Below, in pieces: positions 9,044 through 17,732 of a stretch of 64,000 nt of DNA (its first letter is position 1; the number at the start of each line of letters is the position of its first letter). Made by a program: the position numbers and the translations under genes. This DNA is from Hyphomicrobium_A sp963745205 (GTDB lineage Bacteria; Pseudomonadota; Alphaproteobacteria; Rhizobiales; Hyphomicrobiaceae): NCBI GenBank assembly GCA_963745205.1, contig CAVUWX010000011.1, forward strand, positions 181,798-245,797, given 5' to 3'. Under the pieces are notes generated by a model. The model was not told the origin of the DNA and ran no database searches. It saw only the letters and a program-made list of their open reading frames with translations.

Positions 9044-10792
9044 ATGTCGCAAGACCCAGCCACGAGACTGAAGATCGCGCTCGCCCAGGCGAACCCGGTC
9101 GTCGGCGACCTCGACGCCAATATCGCCAAGCTGCGCGCAATGCGCAGCCAAGCCGCGGGCGCCGACCTCGTCGTGTTCCCCGAGCTGTTCGTGACGGGCT
9201 ATCCGCCTGAGGATCTCGTGTTGAAGCCGGCCTTCCAGGCGGCGGCACGTAAGCGCATCGAAGCGCTCGCGGCCGAGCTCAGGGACGGCCCCGCGGTGCT
9301 CACCGGCACGGTGTGGCCCGAGGATGGCAAGGTCTACAACGCGGTCGCGCTCTTGGACGGGGGCAAGGTTGCGGCCGTCCGCTTCAAGGTCGACTTGCCG
9401 AACTACGGCGTGTTCGACGAGAAGCGCGTGTTCGCGCAGGGGCCGATGCCGGGGCCGATCAACTTCCGCGGCGTGCGCCTCGGCGTGCCGATCTGCGAGG
9501 ACATCTGGGGGCCCGACGTCGCCGAGTGCCTTGCCGAGTGCGGCGCGGAGATCCTTATCAGCCCCAATGGCTCGCCCTTCGATTGGACGAAGCCCGACGT
9601 GCGCATGAACCAGGCCGTTGCGCGTGTGATCGAGACGGGGCTGCCGCTCGCTTATCTCAACCAGGTTGGCGGGCAGGATGAGCTCGTGTTCGACGGGGCG
9701 TCCTTCGTGCTCAACGCCGATCGCAGCCTCGCCGCGCAGCTCCCGGCATGGGAGGAGGCGGTCGCCGTCACCGAGTGGCGCAAGACGCCGAAGGGCTGGG
9801 TGTGTGAGCCGGGGCGGATCGCGCGCGTCGAGGAGGGCGACGCGGCTGCCTACCATGCGTGCGTGCTCGGCTTGCGCGATTACGTGGAGAAGAACGGGTT
9901 CCCCGGCGTCATCCTCGGGCTTTCCGGTGGCATCGACAGTGCGCTCGTGGCAGCGATGGCGGTCGATGCGCTGGGTCCGGAGCGCGTGCATGCCGTGATG
10001 ATGCCCTACCGCTATACCTCCAATGAAAGCGTGCGCGACGCTTCCCGATGCGCCGAGGCGCTGGGCGTCCGCTACGACACGCTGCCGATCGAGCCGGCGG
10101 TGGCGGGTCTGACCAAGGCGCTCGAGCCAGTGCTTACCGGCACCAAGCCCGATACGACCGAGGAGAACCTTCAGGCGCGTGCACGGGGCATCATCTTGAT
10201 GGCCATCTCCAACAAGCTCGGCGGCATGGTGGTGACCACGGGCAACAAGTCGGAGATGTCGGTCGGTTATGCGACGCTCTACGGCGACATGAACGGCGGA
10301 TTCAATCCCATCAAGGACCTCTACAAGATGGAGGTCTATCGGCTGGCCCGCTGGCGCAACGCGCACGTGCCGAAGGGCAGCCTCGGGGCCACGGGCGTTG
10401 TCATCCCCGAATCGATCCTCACGAAGGTGCCCACGGCCGAGCTGCGCCAAAATCAGACCGACCAGGATTCGCTGCCGCCTTATCCAGTGCTCGACGACAT
10501 CCTCGCCTGTCTCGTCGAGAAGGAGATGCCGCTTGCCGACATCGTTGCGCGCGGGCACCCGGCAGAGACTGTGAAGAAGGTGGAGCGGCTCTTGTATTTG
10601 GCGGAGTACAAGCGGCGGCAGGCGCCGCCCGGCGTGAAGATCTCGGCCAGGAACTTCGGGCGCGACCGGCGCTACCCCATCATCAACCGGTTTCGCGAGG
10701 AGCTGGGCGCGCCGCCCTCCGGTGCTGCCAAGGCCACAGGCGACCACGGCGTGGCAAGCCAGACCAAGGCGAAGCGTCCCTCATCGACATGA
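9044..10792 (+). CDS. nadE: glutamine-dependent NAD+ synthetase
   Basis: This 582-residue two-domain enzyme makes NAD+ from deamido-NAD+, ATP and glutamine. Residues ~10-260 form a nitrilase-fold glutaminase with the Glu47 (FPELF), Lys115 (RFKVDLPN) and Cys151 (PICEDIW) triad. Residues ~275-560 form the synthetase domain, with the pyrophosphate loop SGGIDS at 294-299 and TTGNKSEMSVGY further on. The length is usual for bacterial glutamine-dependent NadE with a ~270-residue amidase domain. The last ~30 residues are a Lys/Ala-rich tail outside the fold. It is separated from the DAHP synthase by a hairpin, so probably has its own promoter. Confidence 0.95.
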   Translation: MSQDPATRLKIALAQANPVVGDLDANIAKLRAMRSQAAGADLVVFPELFVTGYPPEDLVLKPAFQAAARKRIEALAAELRDGPAVLTGTVWPEDGKVYNAVALLDGGKVAAVRFKVDLPNYGVFDEKRVFAQGPMPGPINFRGVRLGVPICEDIWGPDVAECLAECGAEILISPNGSPFDWTKPDVRMNQAVARVIETGLPLAYLNQVGGQDELVFDGASFVLNADRSLAAQLPAWEEAVAVTEWRKTPKGWVCEPGRIARVEEGDAAAYHACVLGLRDYVEKNGFPGVILGLSGGIDSALVAAMAVDALGPERVHAVMMPYRYTSNESVRDASRCAEALGVRYDTLPIEPAVAGLTKALEPVLTGTKPDTTEENLQARARGIILMAISNKLGGMVVTTGNKSEMSVGYATLYGDMNGGFNPIKDLYKMEVYRLARWRNAHVPKGSLGATGVVIPESILTKVPTAELRQNQTDQDSLPPYPVLDDILACLVEKEMPLADIVARGHPAETVKKVERLLYLAEYKRRQAPPGVKISARNFGRDRRYPIINRFREELGAPPSGAAKATGDHGVASQTKAKRPSST

Positions 10793-10950
10793 CGCCGACG
10801 CAACGCGGGCGTGGCCGCGTGCGAGGGCACAGTCCGACACTTCTTCATAAGCTGCGCACTTTTTCTTCGTTCGGCGCGGGCGCGTTGTGGCGGATCCTTA
10901 ATCCGTGATTCTGCGCAGGGCCCGAGCGGCCGTTTTATGCGCGACACGCG

Positions 10951-10971
10951 AATCAGTTCAGAATCAGTTCA
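10951..10971. promoter_or_regulatory. tandem 10-base direct repeat upstream of porin
   Basis: AATCAGTTCA occurs at 10951-10960 and again at 10962-10971, an 11-base period that puts both copies on one face of the helix. It lies about 100 bases before the porin start in an otherwise gene-free 276-base gap. A regulator site is plausible; nothing identifies the protein. Confidence 0.3.
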
Positions 10972-11068
10972 CAAGTTGAGTTGCGTTCGTCGGGGCCACT
11001 AAAAGCCTCGAAATCAATCTGTTATGCCGGACGGTTTTCCAACATAGCGGACTGGGGAGCGACGGCCA

Positions 11069-12460
11069 ATGGTGTGCGGCGGACGAGTTTCGGACGGCGC
11101 CAACCGTGGGTTGGCCGCGCTGGCACTGTGCGTCGGTGTCTCGATCGCATCGCCGGCTTTTGCCGCCGATCTCGGCAGCAGCTGCTGCACCGATCTCGAG
11201 GAGCGCATAGCCGAGCTCGAGACGACAACGGTGCGCAAGGGCAACCGCAAGGTCAGCCTGACGATTTCAGGCTGGGTGAACGAGGCGCTGTTCTGGTGGA
11301 ACGACGGCACGCAGCACAAGGTCTACGAAGGCACCAACATGGTCGAGCAGTCGCGCGTCAAGTTCCTGGGCGAGGCGAAGATCGACAAGGATTGGTCCGC
11401 CGGCTACCTGCTCGAAATCGGCATCCAAGGCCACCCTTCGAAAGAGTGGAACCAGATGACGAGCGCATCGGTGAGTTCCAACCCGATCAACAAAGATGAC
11501 GTGGCGTTCGTGCGCAAGAGCTACTGGTACCTGAAGAGCAAGCGGCTGGGTCAAGTCGCCGTGGGCTTGAACGGAATGGCCACTTATCATCTCCTCGACG
11601 ATGCCGATCCGACACTTTCGCGCAACGTCGATGACGCCGAGGGGCCGCCGATCTTCATGTCCGCCTTCCTGATCAGGAGTAACGGCAACTTCGTGAACAA
11701 CCTGAGGTGGCCTGACGTCCTGCGCGGCTTCAACAACTCGACCCCGGGCGATGCCGCGCGGCGCAACATCGTGCGCTACAACTCGCCCGACTGGCACGGG
11801 TTCGTGTTGAGCGCGTCGTGGGGCGAGGCCGACGTCTGGGACGCGGCCGTGACTTATAAGCAGACCTTCGGCGACATCAGTATCCTTGCCAGGGCCGGTT
11901 ACGGCGCCAGCAACGACCCCGGCACGCTGGTGCCAGTCCCCTCAGCGCCATACGTCGTGGGGGGAACGTCGTGCATATCGAGCACCGCGATCTCGACCTC
12001 GCTACCGAACTTCGAATGCACGTGGGAGGCCGCGGCCGCCACCATTAAGCACGAGCCGACGGGATTGTTCGTCTTTGGCGGCTGGGGGCGCCAGGTCGTC
12101 GACACGGACCACGTGTTTCCGGCCGGAACTGTTCTCGAGCCCGATAGCACGACATGGTTTGTCCGCCCCGGCATCGAGAAACAGTGGTGCTCGTTCGGGC
12201 CGACGGAGATCTTCGCGTCCTACCGCCACGACGACCCGGGTTCCAACCCCGGCAAGACCGTCAGCGGCAACATCAATTTCTGGCAGGCGGGCCTGATCCA
12301 ACGCTTGGAAAAGGCCGACATGAATCTTTACGCGATCTATCAGTTTGCGGACGGCAGCTTCATCGGCAACGCGGCGACCGCCACGTCCGGCGCCCCCATC
12401 GGCAAGACCGAGATCGACGGCTTTCAGGAGCTCATCACCGGCGCCAAGATCAACTTCTGA
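11069..12460 (+). CDS. outer-membrane porin
   Basis: This 463-residue protein begins with a hydrophobic signal ending at ASPAFA, with cleavage probably before ADLGSS. A short coiled-coil segment (DLEERIAELE) follows, as in alphaproteobacterial porins, then VSLTISGWVNEALFWW begins the barrel. The rest alternates polar and aromatic residues in beta-strand fashion, and the protein ends in Phe (GAKINF), the usual C-terminal signature for outer-membrane insertion. It should form a general diffusion channel. The ribosome site GGGGAG lies 8 bases before the ATG. The pore specificity cannot be read. Two adjacent cysteines (SSCCTD) just after the signal are unusual for a porin. Confidence 0.85.
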   Translation: MVCGGRVSDGANRGLAALALCVGVSIASPAFAADLGSSCCTDLEERIAELETTTVRKGNRKVSLTISGWVNEALFWWNDGTQHKVYEGTNMVEQSRVKFLGEAKIDKDWSAGYLLEIGIQGHPSKEWNQMTSASVSSNPINKDDVAFVRKSYWYLKSKRLGQVAVGLNGMATYHLLDDADPTLSRNVDDAEGPPIFMSAFLIRSNGNFVNNLRWPDVLRGFNNSTPGDAARRNIVRYNSPDWHGFVLSASWGEADVWDAAVTYKQTFGDISILARAGYGASNDPGTLVPVPSAPYVVGGTSCISSTAISTSLPNFECTWEAAAATIKHEPTGLFVFGGWGRQVVDTDHVFPAGTVLEPDSTTWFVRPGIEKQWCSFGPTEIFASYRHDDPGSNPGKTVSGNINFWQAGLIQRLEKADMNLYAIYQFADGSFIGNAATATSGAPIGKTEIDGFQELITGAKINF

Positions 12461-12523
12461 CGCGCTCACATGCAGCGCGGCCGCGGTCGCTTGCTGCCGT
12501 CGCCAAGGGTCCCGTCGATCGCC

Positions 12524-12551
12524 CTTGAGTTCCCGCGCGCTCCCTCTATAG
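12524..12551 (+). promoter_or_regulatory. predicted gltX promoter
   Basis: CTTGAG (12524-12529) and CTATAG (12546-12551), 16 bases apart, fit the alphaproteobacterial housekeeping pattern CTTGAC-N17-CTATAT. Transcription would start near 12558, which is after the GTG at 12553 and so favours the ATG at 12589 as the gltX start. Confidence 0.5.
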
Positions 12552-12588
12552 GGTGGCGCCGATCATCGACAACATCCGGACCCCTTCA

Positions 12589-13953
12589 ATGGCTGTCACG
12601 GTTCGCTTCGCGCCGAGCCCAACGGGGCGCCTACACGTCGGCAACGTGCGCACGGCGATTCTCAACTGGCTGTTCGCAAAAGCGCAAGGCGGCACCTTCA
12701 TGCTGCGCCTCGACGACACCGACGTGGAGCGCTCGAGCGAAGCCTTCGCCGAGGGCATCCGCGAGGACCTGAACTGGCTCGGCCTTGCGTGGGCGCTCGA
12801 GGAACGCCAGTCGGCGCGTGTCGCGCGCTACGAGGCGGCCACCGAGGGCCTGAAGCGCAGTGGGCGGCTCTACCCCTGCTTTGAGACCGAGGACGAGCTC
12901 GACCGCAAGCGCAAGCGCCAGCTCGCACGCGGCCTGCCGCCGATCTACGACCGCAGCGCGCTGAAGCTCTCGGACAAGGAGCGCGCGGCGCTCGAAGCGG
13001 AAGGGCGCCGCCCGCACTGGCGTTTCCGCCTCGCCAACTCCGAGGAGGGGTTGAGCCCCCTGCCGACCATCGTATCGTGGAACGACCTGATCCGTGGCGA
13101 TCAGACGGTGGACGTGGGCTCGCTTTCCGACCCCGTTCTCATCCGCGCCGACGGAACCTTCCTTTACACCTTCACCAGCGTGGTCGACGACGCCGACTTC
13201 AAGATCAGCCACGTGATCCGTGGCGAGGACCACGTCACGAACACCGGCGTGCAGCTCCAGCTCTTCGAGGCGCTGGACAAGGAGCCGCCGGCCTTCGGCC
13301 ATCATAGCCTGCTCATCGGCGCCGACGGCCATGCGCTGTCCAAGCGGCTTGGCGCGCTGTCGATCGAAAGCCTCCGCGCATCGGGCATCGAGCCGATGGC
13401 GGTCGCTAGCTACACGGCGTTGATCGGCACCTCCGACCCGATCGAGCCGTACGCGCAGCTCGACGAGCTCGCGCGTCTCTTTGCCTTCGCGAAGATATCG
13501 ACGGCGCCTGCGCGCTTTGATCTCGACGAGCTCAAAGCGCTCAACGCGCGGCTCTTGCACAAACTGCCGTATGTGGAGGTGGCGCCTCGGCTCGAGGCGC
13601 TGGGCGTCGGCGGGGGTGCCGAGTTCTGGACCGCTGTGCGCGGCAATCTTTCCGTCATCGAGGACGCGGCCCGCTGGTGGCGCATCGTCTCCGCCAACGT
13701 GGCCCCGCTCACCGAGGACCGTGAGCTCACCGCGCGCGCCGCTGCGCTGCTGCCTGCCGAGCCGTGGGACGATACGACGTGGGACGTGTGGATCGCGGCG
13801 CTCAAAGCGGCGACGGGGCGCAAGGGGCGCGCGCTGTTTCACCCTCTGCGCCTGGCGTTGACGGGTCTGGAGGACGGACCCGAGCTGAAGGTGCTGCTGC
13901 CGCTGATCGGGCGCGCGAAAGCCGAGCGCCGTCTGCTCGGCGCCGCCGGCTAG
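12589..13953 (+). CDS. gltX: glutamate--tRNA ligase
   Basis: This 454-residue class I aminoacyl-tRNA synthetase charges tRNA-Glu. The HIGH-type motif is PSPTGRLHVGN near residues 10-20, and the KMSKS-type motif is ALSKRLG near residue 250. The catalytic domain is followed by a helical anticodon-binding region. Alphaproteobacteria often carry two GluRS paralogues, and this one has the shorter length (~450) typical of one of them. With GatCAB, such enzymes can also charge tRNA-Gln; that cannot be decided here. Start choice: the ATG at 12589 begins VTVRFAPSPTG directly and lies after a predicted promoter. Confidence 0.95.
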   Translation: MAVTVRFAPSPTGRLHVGNVRTAILNWLFAKAQGGTFMLRLDDTDVERSSEAFAEGIREDLNWLGLAWALEERQSARVARYEAATEGLKRSGRLYPCFETEDELDRKRKRQLARGLPPIYDRSALKLSDKERAALEAEGRRPHWRFRLANSEEGLSPLPTIVSWNDLIRGDQTVDVGSLSDPVLIRADGTFLYTFTSVVDDADFKISHVIRGEDHVTNTGVQLQLFEALDKEPPAFGHHSLLIGADGHALSKRLGALSIESLRASGIEPMAVASYTALIGTSDPIEPYAQLDELARLFAFAKISTAPARFDLDELKALNARLLHKLPYVEVAPRLEALGVGGGAEFWTAVRGNLSVIEDAARWWRIVSANVAPLTEDRELTARAAALLPAEPWDDTTWDVWIAALKAATGRKGRALFHPLRLALTGLEDGPELKVLLPLIGRAKAERRLLGAAG

Positions 13954-13976
13954 ATCGAGCCAACGGGCGTTCGCCC

Positions 13977-14522
13977 TCAAATGCCGCTGAATTCAGCCTT
14001 GCGCAGGAACGTGACGGCAATCTCGCGCCCCGTGGGGAGCGCCCAGGCACCCCCACGCACGAAACGGTAGCCGATCGCCTCGAAGAAGCCCGCCGCGTTG
14101 AGAGTTGCGGCGGCCTCGAGCGCCGGATAGCCGGCCCCGCGCGCTTCCTCCTCAACCTGGCCGACGATGCGGCGTCCGATGCCTTCGCCGCCAAACATCG
14201 GCCGCACGAAGACGCCGAAGATGCGCGCGGTCGGGCTCTTCGCCTCGCCCGGGCTCCAAGCCGCAGTTGCCACCATATCCGGCCCGAGCCAGGCAGCGAC
14301 GGCGGGGTTGCCCAGCATCAGGTCGGCATAGCGCTGGCTGCGCACGAACTGATCGAAGGCCTCGATGTCGGCCGAGGAGTAGTGCGCCTCAGCGGCGCGC
14401 GCGAAGGCCGCGGCGTGGATGTAGCGGGCCATCGAAAGGTCGTCGATGGTCAAGGGCCGAAGCTCGATCATCGGCGCGAGACTGTCGGGCCGGCCTGCGC
14501 CTTGCTTGCGGGAGGGGTCCAT
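13977..14522 (-). CDS. GNAT family N-acetyltransferase
   Basis: This protein of about 181 residues has a GNAT fold: MIELRPLTIDD starts the domain near residue 18. The acetyl-CoA loop is in the segment FVRPMFGGEGIGRRIV (the R/Q-x-x-G-x-G/A signature), followed by the ALEAAATLNAAGFFEAIGY helix-strand typical of the C-terminal half. The acceptor substrate is unknown. I chose the ATG at 14522 because GGAAGG lies 5 bases upstream and it starts 25 bases after the DUF2865 gene on the same strand. A shorter start at 14471 is possible. The two genes look co-transcribed. Confidence 0.8.
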   Translation of the reverse strand: MDPSRKQGAGRPDSLAPMIELRPLTIDDLSMARYIHAAAFARAAEAHYSSADIEAFDQFVRSQRYADLMLGNPAVAAWLGPDMVATAAWSPGEAKSPTARIFGVFVRPMFGGEGIGRRIVGQVEEEARGAGYPALEAAATLNAAGFFEAIGYRFVRGGAWALPTGREIAVTFLRKAEFSGI

Positions 14523-14547
14523 GGATGCCTTCCGAGGCGGCATCGCG

Positions 14548-15633
14548 TCACCGCGACTTCGCACCTGGCTCCGATCGCGCTTCCCAGCCTGTCGTCGCGT
14601 CGGTGTCGGCCCGCTTGCCGGTCTGCTCGGCCTCGGGCGGCGTATATTCCGCCTCCTTGCACGAGCAGCCCTTCACCAGCTCCTTGCGGTAGCGGAACGC
14701 GGTCTTGAGGCTAGTGTAGGGCTCCTGGGAATGCAGCGCGACCGACTGGTCAACGGCCGCGCCCGGGTTCTGATAGTAATAGAGCTCGACGGGGGCGGCG
14801 CACTTCGACTGGCAGGAGGCGGCGTCCTGCTCGAAGTGGCTCGGCAGCGTCGAGAAACTCACGGGGAAGAAATAACCGTCGCAGAGCCGCACGCAGATCG
14901 TGCGGTAGGTGGCGTAGGACTGCGCTCCGCCATAGGAGCCCCAGCCGTTGGAGGAGCCGCCGCTTTCCTCGTCCTGCCAGATCGACGAAAACGGCCCGCG
15001 CTCCTGGCGCCGCGCTTCCTGCTGATAGTTGGCGCCGCAGTTGTTGCGCGCAAGCTCGTGCACGATGTCCTCGCGATAGGAATGTTCAGACGAGCCGATG
15101 ATCTGCTGGCGCTGCGCCTCGAGATCGGCGAGGCGGCGCTGAGCGTCCTCTTTCTGGCGGGCGAGGTCGACGCAACCCCGCGTGCGCCGCAGCGTCTTTG
15201 AAAACAGGAAATACTCGTAGCAGTTGCCGCGCTCGAGCTGGGCGTCAGTCTGCTGAGAGGTCTGATCGGCCTGGCGGATCTGCGCCTCGAGGTTCGGCAG
15301 CGCGTCGCGAGACTGGTTGGTGTGCAAGCTGTCCTGCACGAGGCGTTGCTCGAGTTGCAGGCAGATGGGGTTCTTCGTGGACCAGTTGGCGGTGGGCGGT
15401 TGGGCGACGGGCTGGTCGGCGGGAGGCTGGCGGTTGTCGGGCTCCGCCGGGCGGAACACGGGCTCCTGCGGGATCGGCGGACGGCGCTCGGGCTCGGAGT
15501 TGCTCCAGGGCCACCAACCCTGCGCCAGCACCGGACCGGTGGCGAGCACGCTGGCGAGCGCGATTGCGGCGCCGAGGCGCAAACGGCGCCCGTGCGCTCC
15601 TCGCATCTCGGTCTTGCCCGCGTCGTTGATCAT
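14548..15633 (-). CDS. DUF2865 domain-containing secreted protein
   Basis: This protein of ~361 residues has a signal peptide (basic n-region, then LGAAIALASVLATGPVLA) and a Pro-rich linker near residues 50-90. A coiled-coil middle region (Gln/Glu/Ala-rich, ~residues 110-200) follows. The C-terminal DUF2865 domain contains RTICVRLCDGYFFPVSF and a Cys-rich segment (SCQSKCAAPVELYYY), then KGCSC. At least ten cysteines suggest several disulfides in the periplasm. The family is widespread in Rhizobiales; its function is unknown. ATG 15633 is the chosen start; 15606 would also keep the signal. It is followed by the GNAT gene 25 bases on. Confidence 0.85.
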   Translation of the reverse strand: MINDAGKTEMRGAHGRRLRLGAAIALASVLATGPVLAQGWWPWSNSEPERRPPIPQEPVFRPAEPDNRQPPADQPVAQPPTANWSTKNPICLQLEQRLVQDSLHTNQSRDALPNLEAQIRQADQTSQQTDAQLERGNCYEYFLFSKTLRRTRGCVDLARQKEDAQRRLADLEAQRQQIIGSSEHSYREDIVHELARNNCGANYQQEARRQERGPFSSIWQDEESGGSSNGWGSYGGAQSYATYRTICVRLCDGYFFPVSFSTLPSHFEQDAASCQSKCAAPVELYYYQNPGAAVDQSVALHSQEPYTSLKTAFRYRKELVKGCSCKEAEYTPPEAEQTGKRADTDATTGWEARSEPGAKSR

Positions 15634-15969
15634 GAATGTCCCGAAAGCCCGATGGGGGCGTCCCTGATGCAACTATGGCCATCCGCGATTAGGGGGTCAA
15701 TGCGGAGCAATTGGGGCGCTTTGCTCGCCGAGCGAGGAAAGCAAGACCCCGATAACGCTGCGCCTTTCCTACGCTTGACGAACCGGGTCGGTTCCCCGCA
15801 TAAGGGCGCCATGAAGCCGTACTCGCGCGCACATGCCGTCAACATCTGTTGCGGCATTATTATTTCGAGCTAGCAATCACCGCTGGCGCGCGGCCCGCTT
15901 CTTTGCCCAAAGCCTGAGACAGAGAAACGCACTTCCGCCAGCGGCCCACGGGGCTGCCAAGGGACACTC
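15634..15969. other. 336-base divergent intergenic region
   Basis: This spans the upstream sides of the DUF2865 gene and cysS. I see one plausible cysS promoter (annotated separately) and no convincing small gene; short frames in it lack ribosome sites and protein-like composition. Confidence 0.6.
15774..15804 (+). promoter_or_regulatory. predicted cysS promoter
   Basis: CTTGAC/TTGACG at 15774-15780 is followed, 18 bases on, by CATAAG at 15799-15804, which matches TATAAT at four of six positions. It lies about 165 bases before the cysS start, implying a long leader. Confidence 0.4.
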
Positions 15970-17436
15970 ATGGCTGAAGCGCATCCGCTGATGCTCTACA
16001 ACACGCTGACGCGCCGGAAGGAGGCTTTCGAACCCCTCGATCCGGGCAACGTGCGCATGTACGTGTGCGGGCCCACCGTCTACGACTACGCGCACATCGG
16101 CAATGCGCGCCCCGTCATCGTGTTCGACGTGCTGTTCCGGCTGCTGCGCCACATCTACGGTGAGAAGCACGTTACTTATGTGCGCAACATCACCGACGTC
16201 GACGACAAGATCAACGCGCGCGCGGCGCAGGATTACCCCGACCTGCCGCTGAACGAAGCGATCCGCAAGGTCACCACGGCGACCGAGACGCAGTTCCACG
16301 ACGATATCGCCGCTTTGGGGGTGCTAACGCGCGAGGACGTAAACAGACCAGGCGAACCCCCCGTTTTCTTCGAGCCGCGCGCGACCGAGCACATCGACGG
16401 CATGAGGCGGCTCATCGAGACGCTGGTCGCCAACGGGCATGCCTACGTCGCGGAGAACCACGTGCTGTTCGATGTCCCGAGCATGAAGGACTACGGCCGC
16501 CTCTCCAACCGCACGCTCGAGGAGATGGAGGCGGGCGCGCGCGTCGAGGTTGCGCCCTACAAGAAGGACCCGATGGATTTCGTGCTGTGGAAGCCGTCGA
16601 AGCCCGGCGAGCCGTCGTGGCCGAGCCCCTGCGGTATCGCAGCGCCCGGGCGGCCCGGCTGGCACATCGAATGCTCGGCGATGGCGGGCGCGCTATTGGG
16701 CGATGAGTTCGACATCCACGGCGGCGGCATCGACCTCGTGTTCCCCCATCACGAGAACGAGATTGCGCAGTCGCGCTGCGCGCACGGCACGCCCGTGATG
16801 GCGCGCTACTGGCTGCACAACGGATTTTTGCAGGTCGAGGGCGAGAAGATGTCCAAGTCGCTGGGCAACTTCGTGACCATCAACGAGCTGCTTAAGAAAG
16901 TACCTGGTCAGGTCATTCGGCTGCAGATGCTGCTAACCCATTATCGACAGCCAATTGACTGGACAAAATCAGCTTCTGAAGAGGCGGGTGCCATCTATCG
17001 TCGTTGGGTGATGGCAACCCGGTTTCACAGAACGCCGTCTAAGCCGCCCGAAGCGTTTGTCCGCGCTTTGCATGACGATTTGAACAGTCCGCAAGCTATT
17101 GCGGAGCTTCATGCGTTGGCGCGCGCGGCGCTTAAGGCAGACGACGACGCTGCGGCTCAACTGAGGGCGGCATGCGACCTGATTGGCATTGATCTCGATG
17201 CATATCCTGAGCTTGACGAAACCCACAGTCAGGTAACATTTGAACTGCTAGAGCGCGAAACTGGTCTGACCGAACAACGCCTGAACGAGCTAATTCTCGA
17301 ACGAACAAGGGCAAAAGAGGACCGCGACTTCAAAAAGGCCGATCAGATCCGAAGTGACCTCGCGCACTTGGGGATCAAGTTGATCGATAAGCCCGGACAA
17401 ACAGAGTGGCAGCTCGCAAAGGAATGGATTCCATGA
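15970..17436 (+). CDS. cysS: cysteine--tRNA ligase, mosaic 3' third
   Basis: This 488-residue class I synthetase charges tRNA-Cys. Cys33 in YVCGPTVYD is the first zinc ligand, AHIGNARP near residue 41 is the HIGH motif, and KMSKS is at 293-297. The first ~308 codons are GC-rich like the window. From about 16893 onward, codon choice shifts sharply to A/T-ending codons: a hand count gives 27 of 60 GC at 16921-16980 against 40 of 60 at 16681-16740. The reading frame and family features stay intact across the switch, so the protein should work. The 3' part looks acquired by homologous recombination from a related, lower-GC lineage. Confidence 0.95.
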   Translation: MAEAHPLMLYNTLTRRKEAFEPLDPGNVRMYVCGPTVYDYAHIGNARPVIVFDVLFRLLRHIYGEKHVTYVRNITDVDDKINARAAQDYPDLPLNEAIRKVTTATETQFHDDIAALGVLTREDVNRPGEPPVFFEPRATEHIDGMRRLIETLVANGHAYVAENHVLFDVPSMKDYGRLSNRTLEEMEAGARVEVAPYKKDPMDFVLWKPSKPGEPSWPSPCGIAAPGRPGWHIECSAMAGALLGDEFDIHGGGIDLVFPHHENEIAQSRCAHGTPVMARYWLHNGFLQVEGEKMSKSLGNFVTINELLKKVPGQVIRLQMLLTHYRQPIDWTKSASEEAGAIYRRWVMATRFHRTPSKPPEAFVRALHDDLNSPQAIAELHALARAALKADDDAAAQLRAACDLIGIDLDAYPELDETHSQVTFELLERETGLTEQRLNELILERTRAKEDRDFKKADQIRSDLAHLGIKLIDKPGQTEWQLAKEWIP

Positions 17437-17650
17437 GTCGTCACCACGTGGAAGTGTGTGCCCCAAGCACGACGGAGGCTTCGCGATGAAAGACTGGCGC
17501 TCCGATATGCCGGCCAATGGCCATTGGCTGTTCTACCTGCTGGTGAAGATCGCCATCGTCGTGTTTGCCGTTTGGGTGGCAGCGCGCAGTTTTGGATACG
17601 TGTGAAATGAGTAAAGAGCGGCTCTATCGGTTCGACACGACGCTGCGCGC
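16893..17650. other. lower-GC recombination tract (cysS 3' end to duplicated cimA start)
   Basis: The tract covers the last third of cysS, a 39-residue membrane ORF and a duplicated, diverged cimA start at 17607. Composition is clearly lower in GC at its left part and returns to normal toward the right. The simplest reading is import of a homologous cysS-small ORF-cimA segment whose right end joined outside cimA, leaving a stub before the resident gene. The edges are estimated by eye, with an uncertainty of about 30 bases. Confidence 0.6.
17486..17605 (+). CDS. 39-residue single-pass membrane protein
   Basis: This small frame starts at ATG 17486, after a GGAGG-containing site (GACGGAGGCTTCGCG), and ends TGA at 17605. 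It encodes a polar N-terminus (MKDWRSDMPANGHW) and one hydrophobic helix (about residues 15-33) ending SFGYV. It sits between cysS and the cimA region on the same strand and inside the mosaic tract. Function unknown. The ribosome site and a clean transmembrane helix make it credible despite its size. Confidence 0.5.
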   Translation: MKDWRSDMPANGHWLFYLLVKIAIVVFAVWVAARSFGYV

Positions 17651-17732
17651 CCGTTCGCGCGCAGGCGCAATGCGCCGAGCACGAACAAATCGGAAGGATG
17701 CCGTCGCGCAGGCGGCAGGTAAATGCGTATGA
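17607..17732 (+). pseudogene. duplicated 5' stub of cimA
   Basis: This frame begins MSKERLYRFDTTLR, matching the real cimA start MTKERLYLFDTTLR at 12 of 14 residues, then diverges at once into low-complexity Arg/Ala sequence and stops at 17732. The match covers ~42 bases and ends near 17648. The stub is out of frame with cimA and overlaps its start by a few bases. It is best read as the remnant of a second cimA copy left by recombination, not a functional gene. Confidence 0.7.

Noticed and set aside
8894..10747. 617-codon minus-strand frame opposite nadE
   Set aside because: Antisense of nadE and the end of the DAHP synthase, with low-complexity composition.
12553..12588. GTG start for gltX at 12553
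   Set aside because: It lies at or before the predicted transcription start and adds residues not seen in GluRS; ATG 12589 begins the HIGH-motif segment directly.
17607..17732. 41-codon frame as an independent gene
   Set aside because: It matches only the first 14 codons of cimA, then becomes low-complexity and runs into the cimA start, so it is a duplicated stub.
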